Assembly: GCA_000729835.1 (NCBI GenBank)
Contig: JFHB01000119.1
Span: 27,773-91,772, forward strand
Reading direction: 5' to 3'
DNA length: 64,000 nt
DNA from: Atkinsonella hypoxylon
Taxonomy: Eukaryota; Ascomycota; Sordariomycetes; Hypocreales; Clavicipitaceae
In this document: piece by piece, positions 56,118-64,000 of the stretch
How the letters are laid out: every line of letters begins with the position of its first letter
Numbering within the stretch: position 1 is the stretch's first letter
The notes under the pieces: model-generated
Databases searched by the model: none
Told to the model about the DNA's origin: nothing
The model's input: only the letters and a program-made list of their open reading frames with translations
Translations under genes and position numbers: made by a program

Positions 56118-57828
56118 GCTTTACCGCGGCCCCAAAAACCTCAAGCAGAGAAGTTGAAAGTTAAAAGACAGTGTGGCAAGCAGTTATATAACCCTTGTTA
56201 CCTTAACATTTTTTTTCTTTGTACCAGTGAGTTTATACTTTTGATGTCGTACCTTAGAATTGCTATACCAAAGGATTTGAGTGTGTTGCGTGTGAAGAAG
56301 TAGATGACACGGGACAAGTGGACTTGGATCAAGCAGCAGAGCGAATGGAAGAGAAGAAACTTCTGAAGGGGAGACGAATGCTGTAAAATGGGGGATTAGA
56401 GGACACAATGACTGTAGAGGATATCCGTAACTTGTGAATGAGGAGATGGGTGGAAGAACTAGGTAAAAGTACCCGATCTAACCTGCCTGTGTCGACGCGA
56501 AAGTCGATGGCTCGGACTGGTAAATAAACAGTCTTGGTGATTCTGCAAGGCCCAAAGAGCGACGATCCGAGAATACTGTATCAAGCCAGGTTTATTTAGA
56601 GACACGAGCCATGCGAGGGGATCGAAGTTAATGGGTGAGATATCTTATGGAGGCCATGGCTGACCTCTTTAATTCATAGCTCATGCCCAGAGCGACACAA
56701 TGATTTGCTTGGACAGTCACGCCTGCATAGGTACTGTCCAAGAAAAGCCATGATTTCTCAAGGCCTGCGCCCTCCCAGGCGGCAAGGCCACGCACTGGTT
56801 GTTCGGTCAGTATGGATGGAGGATTCCGTACGCTTATGACGATTTGGGCAAGAGCGATGAGGTGCTAAAGTGCCCCACCGTACCACACTCTCCCGCTGAT
56901 GTCGCAATTGTCGTCAAAAAATGCGAAGTGGCCACGCCACGCTAAATGGTCGGTTAGACCTCGTAGATTTCTAGCGTCTCTTTTTGTCGGCGAATCTAGA
57001 GCTACACTGCTAAGTTACGGTATACCTGTAGTTACTATATACCCCTACACTGAAGGTGCGAGCCAACCTTCTTCTATCACTATCTCCTTAGGGGCCATAA
57101 GGCTCACCATACAAAGATAACTACTCACAACACGATTTTAAACCAATCAAAAACATCGCTGTAAGAGGCACTTCTTCCTCTATACTGAATTGTACTATAA
57201 TAAAGGTTCCAATAACAATCTAAGTTACAAAGAGGTATATTGTACGTCTCGCAACTATGCTAAGTTAATACCGCAGAGGGTGCGTTAACGGCACTTTTAG
57301 GGAGGCTCGCAAGAACCTTCTGAGGCCTTAGCACGCTGCATTTATTGCCCTTATAGGCTAAACAACGCGATTAAGGTGTTATTGGAAGCTGTTAGGCCAG
57401 TCCGTTATTATCGGTAGCAGCCTGAACGCGCTATGTAGAGTTTTGGCGTAGAACGTTCCCGAAGTTTACTAGAGGTCGATCTTGACGGACCCATAATTCC
57501 AGAAGAGTTGTGGGTCGGCTATAGTAAGTCTTATGGTCCCTAAGGAGATAGTGCATGCTTGCTTGCTGACTAAGCGAAAGTGCTTGCTGTAATTAGGTAG
57601 TGCTGCGAGCTCGGAGACGCATACCACAGGGGTATGAAAATCTCGGCAGAAGAGGGTAACGCAAGCTGTTACGTAAAGAAATGCGCCATTTTTCCTATAT
57701 AATAAGAGGAAAAATCCTACTAGTTCTCTTTTGTACTTAGTTCAGTAGTTAATTCAATCTGAATCTATTCAATTCTTGATTATCGCACTAAAGCGCAGCC
57801 AATTGTGCAACAATAACGTCGGGTACCC
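56118..57828. other. Promoter region grading into degenerate repeat sequence
   Basis: The first 700 bp are ordinary 5' flank of the sulfate permease. From about 56,930 stops become frequent in all frames and TAAG/TTAG-type words accumulate, which suggests an old, RIP-affected repeat that I cannot assign to a family. A LTR-like stretch begins near 57668 (TGTTACG), with a TATATAA box near 57698, but its partner was not found. Confidence 0.45.
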
Positions 57829-57906
57829 ATTTTGTCGCCTTAAAACCAAACCCCTAAATGACCATGCAGCCCACACTAAAGCAGGTAGCAATGCAGCGCA
57901 CGTTAA
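57829..57906 (+). repeat. 78-bp dispersed direct repeat, left copy
   Basis: Begins attttgtcgccttaaaacc and ends gcgcacgttaa. It is repeated at 61604-61682 with only transitions and one extra C. It marks the left edge of the strongly AT-rich block. Confidence 0.85.
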
Positions 57907-58701
57907 GATCGAAGAGGATCAGCAAAGAGCGAGATATTTAACTATATATACTATTAAATAACAGCAAGCAAAAAGATTAAATAATTAGAAAAGTTAGAAA
58001 TAAATTATTAATTGCAGCTTAAAAGATATATATATATATAAAGAGAGAGCTAAATATATTAAAGAGCTAAAATAAGTATTAGTAGTAGTAAAGTAAGATT
58101 TCTTAAGTATTAAGTGTTATAAATCGAAATAGGCTAAAAGATATTAATTAATTAAAAGTAATAAAAGACTAAAAAGAGCTAGTAAAAGCTGCTTTTGCGC
58201 TTCCTTAAAAAACTATTTATATGCTTAAGCGATGCACACTCTTATAAGGAAAATCTGCGTGTAGTATCCCCTGCAAAGCTAATATAAGAACGCAAGGGGG
58301 TAACCCCGCCGCGACACACTATATACGGAATCCACCCACATTTGGAACGTAAATTTATCTCCTTTAACACTAGAAGCAACTATCTTTAAACCGCGTTTTT
58401 TCGTGCAATTTAACTACTATTATTATAATTTTATTATTATTAGCTTTACAATACTAAACTATATAGAAAACAATATTTAAGATGTAATACTTACTATTAT
58501 AGAAGGCCTACTAATTGCTTAAGCAGTAAAGTAGTAAGTAATACTAAAGATAATGCTTTAGAACTAATTTAAAGGCTACTAAACGCAAAATAATATATTT
58601 AAGTAATTATAGTAACTCTTTTATAGGGAAGAAGAATGCCTTATTAGCTAGATTTTAGCTTAAGTATTATTAAATATACCTGTTATGGACTCAAGCCCTA
58701 G
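57907..58701. other. AT-rich, RIP-degenerate repeat sequence
   Basis: Extremely rich in TA, with an (AT)n run at about 58028-58040 and no open frames. It includes a less damaged island around 58240-58330. The pattern fits a transposon destroyed by repeat-induced point mutation. Family not identifiable. Confidence 0.6.
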
Positions 58702-58857
58702 TGTTACGGGATAATCCTACGGACCCGCAGATCACTAGTGCACGTGACTGCAATTATGTATAAGTAGTTAGAAGCAACGCTTAGGTAGTTAGATTGAACA
58801 ATTAACAATTATTTACTAGAACATTATTATTAGATGCTCCTTATAGAAGCTCTTACA
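58702..58857 (+). repeat. Candidate solo or 5' LTR of the degenerate element
   Basis: Starts TGTTACGGGATAATCCTACG and ends CTCTTACA, so it has TG...CA termini. It has a TATGTATAAG box inside, and gag-like sequence follows. No second copy was found in the window, so the boundary is uncertain. Confidence 0.4.
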
Positions 58858-59404
58858 ACTTCTCTTATAAATTATTATATAACCTATTAAATCTAATAAC
58901 CTACAGTTATATTTAACAAACCTATATTAGATTCTACTGTAACAAGTAGTAGTAATTGCTTCTAATTGTTACTAACTCTTCTTAAGCTTAAAAAGCTAAA
59001 ATTATAATGTTTAAGATAAAGCAACTTTAGAAGAAGCTTAGTAGAAGGAAGTATGTTCCTTTTACTAATAAAGAACTTAAAACTATACACTAATTCTATA
59101 AATTTTACTATTAAAATCTAGATTTCTAGATTTAAAAAAGGGATCTTATACCTTAAGAAAAAAGGAGCTTACTGCTTTATCTTATTTACTATAAATTTAT
59201 TAATAAATAGCTTAAATTATATAACTAACTTAAGCTAGTAGAACTACTTTCTTACTAAAATACTGTTAACGCTTCTATAGTATAGTAGGTATAGAGGTAG
59301 GTTAATAGAATTGTTAATAAGGCTAAATCTATTAAACTCCTTATAGATTTACTAACAGTAATGCTAAAAGGAAAAGCTAAAGCTAGATTATTTAGATCTA
59401 ATAG

Positions 59405-59524
59405 TGTTACGTGCTGAATATGTTATATAGAGCTTGATACCGTCACTTCCTCTAACTGAGGTTGTGACTAGACCTTTTAGTGCAGTAGTTAAGCATTGCA
59501 TTAAGGCCTAATTAATCCGTAATA
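59405..59524. repeat. Left 120-bp LTR of the outer element
   Basis: Contains a hairpin at 59442-59468 (GTCAC-tt-CCTC-taact-GAGG-tt-GTGAC) followed by a tRNA A-box-like stretch. Compared with the right copy, it keeps G at four early positions and has A or T at six late positions. Confidence 0.88.
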
Positions 59525-59555
59525 TATAGTAGCAATTGCTTGTATATTCGATTCC
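59478..59555 (+). promoter_or_regulatory. tRNA-like Pol III promoter in the outer element (A-box and B-box)
   Basis: The A-box-like site is at 59478-59489 (better preserved at 60372-60383 in the other LTR) and matches 11 of 12 positions of TRGYNNARNNGG. A B-box-like TATTCGATTCC sits at 59545-59555, just inside the element, matching 9 of 11 positions of GGTTCGANTCC. The spacing of about 65 bp is acceptable for Pol III. The tRNA stems are not convincing, so this is suggestive only. Confidence 0.4.
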
Positions 59556-59749
59556 TGCAGCTGCGGAATTTTTTAGGTCTAGGTTTAGTTGCAGAGCTAG
59601 CTACAGGCTTAGTGTGTGCATAGTAGAGACTATAGGAGTGTAATTCCCTACTAGTAACAATTCTAGGCTTAGTGCTAGATCTACTGTATGCTAAGCTTAG
59701 AAGGTCCCTCTATTAGCTAGGTCAGCTAACACTTGCTAATAGCTGCAGC

Positions 59750-59923
59750 TGTTACGGAGTGGCCCAATTGGGCCATAGCGGATGCCTGCGCACTCCATAT
59801 AGGCGTTAGCCCAATCCCCCGCCTGACCCCTACGGCAAAAGGATACGTATTGTACAAGTCGTGTGACTCTTGTACAATTGGCATCTATATTACAAGACTA
59901 GGTTAAAGACCTAGTCCGTTACA
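59750..59923. repeat. Left 174-bp LTR of the inner element
   Basis: TG...CA termini; identical to 60117-60290 except for one transition. Confidence 0.93.
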
Positions 59924-60116
59924 TAGCTCCCCTGTTACGCACAGTCTCTTCGTCGTCAGCTAGGAGCTAGTTGTAATACCACGCACCCCCCAAGGATCTA
60001 TCGCCTTATTAGCCCAGGTTGAACCCCCCGCCGCCCAATAGAACCTCCTGCCTTATCCTATTAAAAGCTGTTCCCGCGCTGGTTCGAACCTATAACCTTA
60101 AGGTGACTTGTACAAA

Positions 60117-60290
60117 TGTTACGGAGTGGCCCAATTAGGCCATAGCGGATGCCTGCGCACTCCATATAGGCGTTAGCCCAATCCCCCGCCTGACCCCTAC
60201 GGCAAAAGGATACGTATTGTACAAGTCGTGTGACTCTTGTACAATTGGCATCTATATTACAAGACTAGGTTAAAGACCTAGTCCGTTACA
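60117..60290. repeat. Right 174-bp LTR of the inner element
   Basis: Directly followed by the GCAGC target duplication at 60291-60295. Confidence 0.93.
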
Positions 60291-60298
60291 GCAGCATC

Positions 60299-60418
60299 TA
60301 TTACATGCTAAATATGTTATATAGAGCTTAATACCGTCACTTCCTCTAACTGAGGTTGTGACTAGACCTTTTGGTGCAGTGGTTAAGCATTGCATCAAGG
60401 CCTGATTAATCCGTGACA
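60299..60418. repeat. Right 120-bp LTR of the outer element
   Basis: Same hairpin at 60336-60362. It retains the better A-box match, TGGTGCAGTGGT (60372-60383). Ends CCGTGACA directly before the AATAG target duplication. Confidence 0.88.
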
Positions 60419-61603
60419 AATAGCTTAAGAGACACTATCTATAAAGCTAGTGCTAGTTCTACTTAGAATATTAAAGGAAAGTAAGTATAGAGATCTAGAT
60501 TTACACTACTTACTAAGGACCTAGATCTATTAAATATACCTTAAACTACTAGGAAGAACTTACTAATTAAAGAACTAGCTAAAATCTTACTGCTTTTATA
60601 GGCCTACTAAAGGTTTTATACTCTTAAGCTAAAGTATAAAGTAGAGAAAGCAGTAGAACTACTTAGAAAAGAGAACTCTTTACTAAAATAGCTTATAGGT
60701 TTTTCTATAGAAATTAATAGGTAAATTAATAGAATTAGGGGAGAATTAATTAATAAAATTAGTAGATTATAGAGAGAATTAAATAATAAAATTACTGCTC
60801 TTTAGGTAGAGTAATAATACTTAGCCTAAAAGATAAAGACTATACCTAAACCTTAGAATAAATATAATAGGTAATACTATACCTAATAAGGCTCTTAACC
60901 TAAGGATTATAGATAAAGGGCTTTTAATTCTTACTTATCTCTAAAAGATAACTAGAACTAAAAGTAAGGTTAAAAGTAACCCTTAAGTAAAGAAAACTAT
61001 ATAATATAGAGATACTTTAAATACCTTAGTACTTTTCTAAAAGAATAAAAGCTACTGTAATTTCTAAAGAATCTATTAAAGCAATACTATAATAGTAAGG
61101 CTAAGAAGAGCTAAGATACTAAAAAAGACTAGAATTAAGCATTTAGTAACTTTAAATATTAGTATATAAATTAATAAGCACTATAATATATTAAAAACAA
61201 CAATCTCTAGCTAAATCTAGTAGGTAAAAGGCTAGATCTACATTAAGAGCAGAATAACTAAAGTAATATATAGTTTTAAACCCCTAAGGAACAAATAGAT
61301 TCTATATAGAAGATTACTAATATTAGTTACTTTAAACCCTTTAATAATAGAAATATCTATAAGCTAATTTTATATAAAGGAAAGTACACTATTTTCTATA
61401 ATATAGAGCTATAGATCTAAGCTATTAAAGACTACTGTAGCTATAGTGCAATTAACGCCTAAGAAGCTATTTATATTAAGCTCTAGACTCTCTTTAAAGG
61501 GAACGCATTAGTATAGTATAAGCAGCATCTAGATTACTATAAAAAAACAGCTATTTTTAGTAGTTTAAACTCTATTTACACTACTATCTATAAAGAATTT
61601 AGT

Positions 61604-61682
61604 ATTTTGTCGCCTTAAAACCAGACCCCCTAAATAACTATGCAGCCTACACTAAAGCGGGTAACAATGTAGCGCACGTTAA
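61604..61682 (+). repeat. 78-bp dispersed direct repeat, right copy
   Basis: Matches 57829-57906 with about seven transitions and one additional C. It directly abuts the LTR-like TGTAACGG start at 61684. Confidence 0.85.
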
Positions 61683-64000
61683 TGTAACGGTCACGATCCC
61701 TCAGCACGATGCCTTATTGTTATCTGTTACCTTAATGTTTAGATGTTCTGCATTAGCCACTCTATAGGTGCTAGCTTAAGGTCTTCTTTAGTAAAACCTT
61801 AGACTAATGCAGAATAACGTTAGGCTGTTAAATGCACTAAACGTAGCCCTACTTTAGGTTGTTAACTCCACTAAGGTCTATTAATCTTATAGCCCTTAAG
61901 CACCTATAGAGGCTTTACCTCCTTTTTCTTTCTTTTCTCTTTATCTTAAAGTCTTTATTAATAGAGCTTAATAAGACTATTTAATCTTTTCTTTATAGCT
62001 ATAATATTACTTTAAGATTACTGTTTTTATTTACTGCTTAAGTAATAAATAAATATAGACTTCTACCCTTTATTTTATCTATATTAGCTATTTTAATAAG
62101 AAAAAGAATTATATAGATTTATATATATAATTATAAGAAGAACTATATACTTAATAAGCTTTAAAATAAAAAAGTTAGAAGTTTAAGAAGATAGTTTTAA
62201 AGAACTTAAGCTTAACTTAAAAAAAAACCTTAACTTAATATTATTTAAGTTAAAAAATAATTCTAAAGAACTTAGATTAAAAGAAGATTAACCTAAAGCT
62301 ATAAGTAAAGACTTAAAATATATAAAGAAACTCCTTAAAGTATTAAAAGAGAGTAATATTAAAATTCCTTAGCTAAAAGAAAAACAATAGTTTTAAAGAG
62401 AATATAGTTATAGTATAACTTTAGCTAATAGCGTTTTTAGTTTAACGTTTAAGCTAGTAAAGAAAGCTACTATTAAAGCTTTTTAACTATTTAATCTAAG
62501 TAGTAATATAAATACCTTTAATCTTTATTATAATAGAAAAGTAAAGAAAGTAGAAACTAATTCCTTAATCTTTAATAGTAAGTTAAGTAAAGGCTTTAAT
62601 GCTTAAGTTAATAAAGTAGCTAATAAGATTGCAAAAGATATTAAAGTCTTTAAGACTAAATATAGTTATATAACTGTTATCTATTTAGCTATATTTAGTG
62701 CTACTACTAATCTTTTAGAGTCTTAATATAGTAAAACCTTAATAAATCCCTTTAGAAATTCTACTAAAATAATTACTACTCTTATTACTATATATTAGGA
62801 CTTTAATAAAGCTATATACACTTATAAAGCCCTTTAGAATATAGTTTATAACCCTCTTAATAAGAATATTAATATATATATTAGTTAAATTAATAAGCTT
62901 ATAGATAAAGCTAATATTCTAGTAAGTAAGAGAAAGAGTATACTTTATAAGTATATCTTTACTTACCTAAATTCTACTTTATTAATAGAGTTTAAAGACC
63001 TTAATGTTAACTATAAGGTATTTTCTAGTTATATAGCTAATGCAGCATTAGCTTATAAGTAAATTACTAAAGAACACTAATAAAAGAGAAAGAAGCTTAA
63101 CGTTAAAAAGGCCTATAAAGCTATTAAAAAGGAACCTTATTATTCTTCTAAAGCTAGTAGAAGTAACTATAAGTTACTAGAAATTAGGAATTCTTTCTAT
63201 AAAAAAGAGTAAATATTAGCTAAAGGCTAATACTTTAATTATAAAGAAAAAGAGCACTTTACCTATAACTACTTTAATAAAAAGAAGATTACTACTACTA
63301 AAAAAGTAATAAAAGAAGAAAAGAATTCTTAGTCTTTTAGTTTATCTTCTAATTTAAAAAACTAGAAGCACTACTAAAAGTCTTTATAGTAGTTAAGATA
63401 CTATAAGTAGCTAGAATTAGTAATAAAAACCTAAATTTATTTATAATTCCTATATAGTTATAGTTATATAGATTAGGATTTAAGATTTAAGCTTTATATA
63501 ATATAGAAGTAGATATTTTATTGCTAGTTAGCTATTAAGTAGCTAAGTAAGCTAAGAAGTTATTAGAATAGGTTCTTAAGAAGCTATTAATACCTATATC
63601 TCTATTTAATTATTACAATTAAAGTGCTAAAAAGGTTACTTACTCTATTAAAGGAATAATAAAGCTAAATAGATAATAATTTATTAAATAGAAATTTTAT
63701 ATTGCTAATATAGGTTATAATATATTTATTAATTAAAAATAGCTAATAGCTTAAGATATTTAGTTATATCTCTAAAGTAAAAGAATTATATAGTTAAAGA
63801 ATTAACCTAATAATATAAAGTTCTTATTAGCTATAATATTAAACCTATAAAAGAAAAAGGTTAATTCTATAGTTTAAAAAGATACTTTATAATATAACTA
63901 AAGAATAAATAATTAAATTAATTATAAAAAGTATTTAATTTACTAAATTCTAAAACACTTAAATCTTTAGAAAGAGGTTACTTTAACTTTAAGTAAAGAT
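61683..64000 (+). mobile_element. RIP-degenerate Ty3/gypsy-like retrotransposon (truncated by window end)
   Basis: Starts with an LTR-like sequence TGTAACGGTCACGATCCC. Protein-like plus-strand segments follow, full of TAA/TAG where Gln or Trp codons probably stood. A Gag capsid-like region (about 62,600-63,100) is followed by a zinc knuckle (63231-63272). A segment near 63,600-63,850 has the pattern IPLFNY...VT-SIKG...FYIANIGY-IFI, which is the spacing of a gypsy aspartic protease/RT linker. All frames are broken. Subfamily not determined. Confidence 0.65.
63231..63272 (+). pseudogene. RIP-mutated Gag CCHC zinc knuckle
   Basis: Reads YFNYKEKEHFTYNY. The spacing is exactly C-x2-C-x4-H-x4-C, with each Cys replaced by Tyr. 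TGY to TAY is a G-to-A change, the RIP signature on the complementary strand. Confidence 0.7.

Larger units (their letters stand above)
59750..60290. mobile_element. Inner miniature LTR element (TRIM-like), 541 bp
   Basis: Complete small LTR element: 174-bp direct repeats (59750-59923 and 60117-60290) with termini TGTTACGG...CCGTTACA and an exact 5-bp target duplication GCAGC (59745-59749 and 60291-60295). The LTRs differ at one base, G at 59770 against A at 60137, so insertion is recent. The 193-bp interior has no ORF; it holds a palindromic GGTTCGAACC (60081-60090). Its composition is far less AT-rich than the surroundings. No clear tRNA primer-binding site directly follows the left LTR. 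It is inserted in the interior of the outer element. Strand is arbitrary. Confidence 0.92.
59405..60418. mobile_element. Outer miniature LTR element (TRIM-like), 468 bp without its insert
   Basis: Bounded by 120-bp direct repeats (59405-59524 and 60299-60418) and by an exact 5-bp target duplication AATAG (59400-59404 and 60419-60423). The right repeat ends CCGTGACA and the left one starts TGTTACG, so the ancestral ends are TG...CA with short inverted termini. The repeats differ at ten sites, all transitions, as expected from RIP. The internal region is only about 228 bp once the inner element is removed, too short for any retrotransposon protein, so mobilisation in trans is implied. Strand is arbitrary. 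Confidence 0.88.
58858..61603 (+). mobile_element. RIP-degenerate LTR retrotransposon, Gag-like remnant
   Basis: Read on the plus strand and allowing for stop codons that look like former CAA/CAG/TGG codons, protein-like segments appear. Examples are an early stretch from about 58,998 and, near 61,430-61,600, a stretch with the pattern of a Gag capsid. The element is broken in every frame. It hosts the nested miniature elements at 59405-60418. Class I LTR origin is inferred from the upstream LTR-like segment and Gag-like character. Family uncertain. Confidence 0.5.

Noticed and set aside
60081..60090. tRNA gene suggested by GGTTCGAACC
   Set aside because: The B-box is a perfect palindrome, but no paired T-stem, A-box or acceptor stem surrounds it. 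It is part of the inner miniature element.
1..64000. CRISPR arrays, rRNA genes, prophage or bacterial operons
   Set aside because: Nothing of the kind is present. The sequence is eukaryotic with spliced genes.

Overview
The window looks like a chromosome arm of a filamentous ascomycete. I infer Pezizomycotina, probably Sordariomycetes/Hypocreales. The evidence is short GT-AG introns (about 50-140 nt) with CTAAC/CTGAC-like branch points, genes on both strands with no operons, fungus-specific families (DUF3405, DUF3638/DUF3645, the PaxU-like DUF829 family) and an AT-rich right end in which transposons carry only C-to-T/G-to-A type damage, the mark of repeat-induced point mutation (RIP). The species cannot be named from this sequence alone.

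Layout. From 1 to 23 kb lie mostly conserved housekeeping genes: ribosomal protein eL6 (partial, left edge), mitochondrial Hsp78, ARF1 GTPase, p24-family cargo receptor Emp24, a DUF3405 membrane protein, a luciferase-fold (DUF5519-like) membrane protein, U2 snRNP factor Cus2/Tat-SF1, proteasome ubiquitin receptor Rpn13, GINS subunit Psf1 and a DUF829/PaxU-like hydrolase. From 22.8 to 32.4 kb is one giant gene (about 3,134 aa, three exons) of the DUF6606/DUF3638/DUF3645 helicase-like family. From 34.7 to 40 kb come a SulP transporter fused to a cyclic-nucleotide-binding-like domain (Vsb1-like) and an STK19-family protein. A gene-free stretch of 5.6 kb follows, then a Kip2/KipA-type kinesin, a glutathione S-transferase with an apparent frameshift, a Wss1-like SUMO/DNA-protein crosslink protease and a classical sulfate permease.

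From about 57.8 kb to the end the base composition becomes strongly AT-rich. This block holds RIP-degenerate LTR retrotransposons, including a Gag zinc knuckle whose cysteine codons have all become tyrosine codons. Nested inside it are two very small LTR elements that I could delimit exactly. The outer one is 468 bp without its guest, has 120-bp LTRs and an AATAG target duplication. The inner one is 541 bp, has 174-bp LTRs that differ at one base and a GCAGC target duplication. Both have TG...CA-type ends and no room for a protein, so they fit TRIM-like (terminal-repeat retrotransposon in miniature) elements. The outer LTR also has a tRNA-like A-box, and a B-box-like site lies just inside the element. 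This nested pair is the best candidate in the window for something not previously described.

The genes do not form one pathway. Two small functional themes are proteostasis (Hsp78, Rpn13, Wss1) and the early secretory pathway (Arf1, Emp24). Intergenic regions repeatedly carry CCTAGGTACCTAGG-type palindromic tracts. All exon boundaries were inferred by eye from splice consensus and reading-frame continuity.
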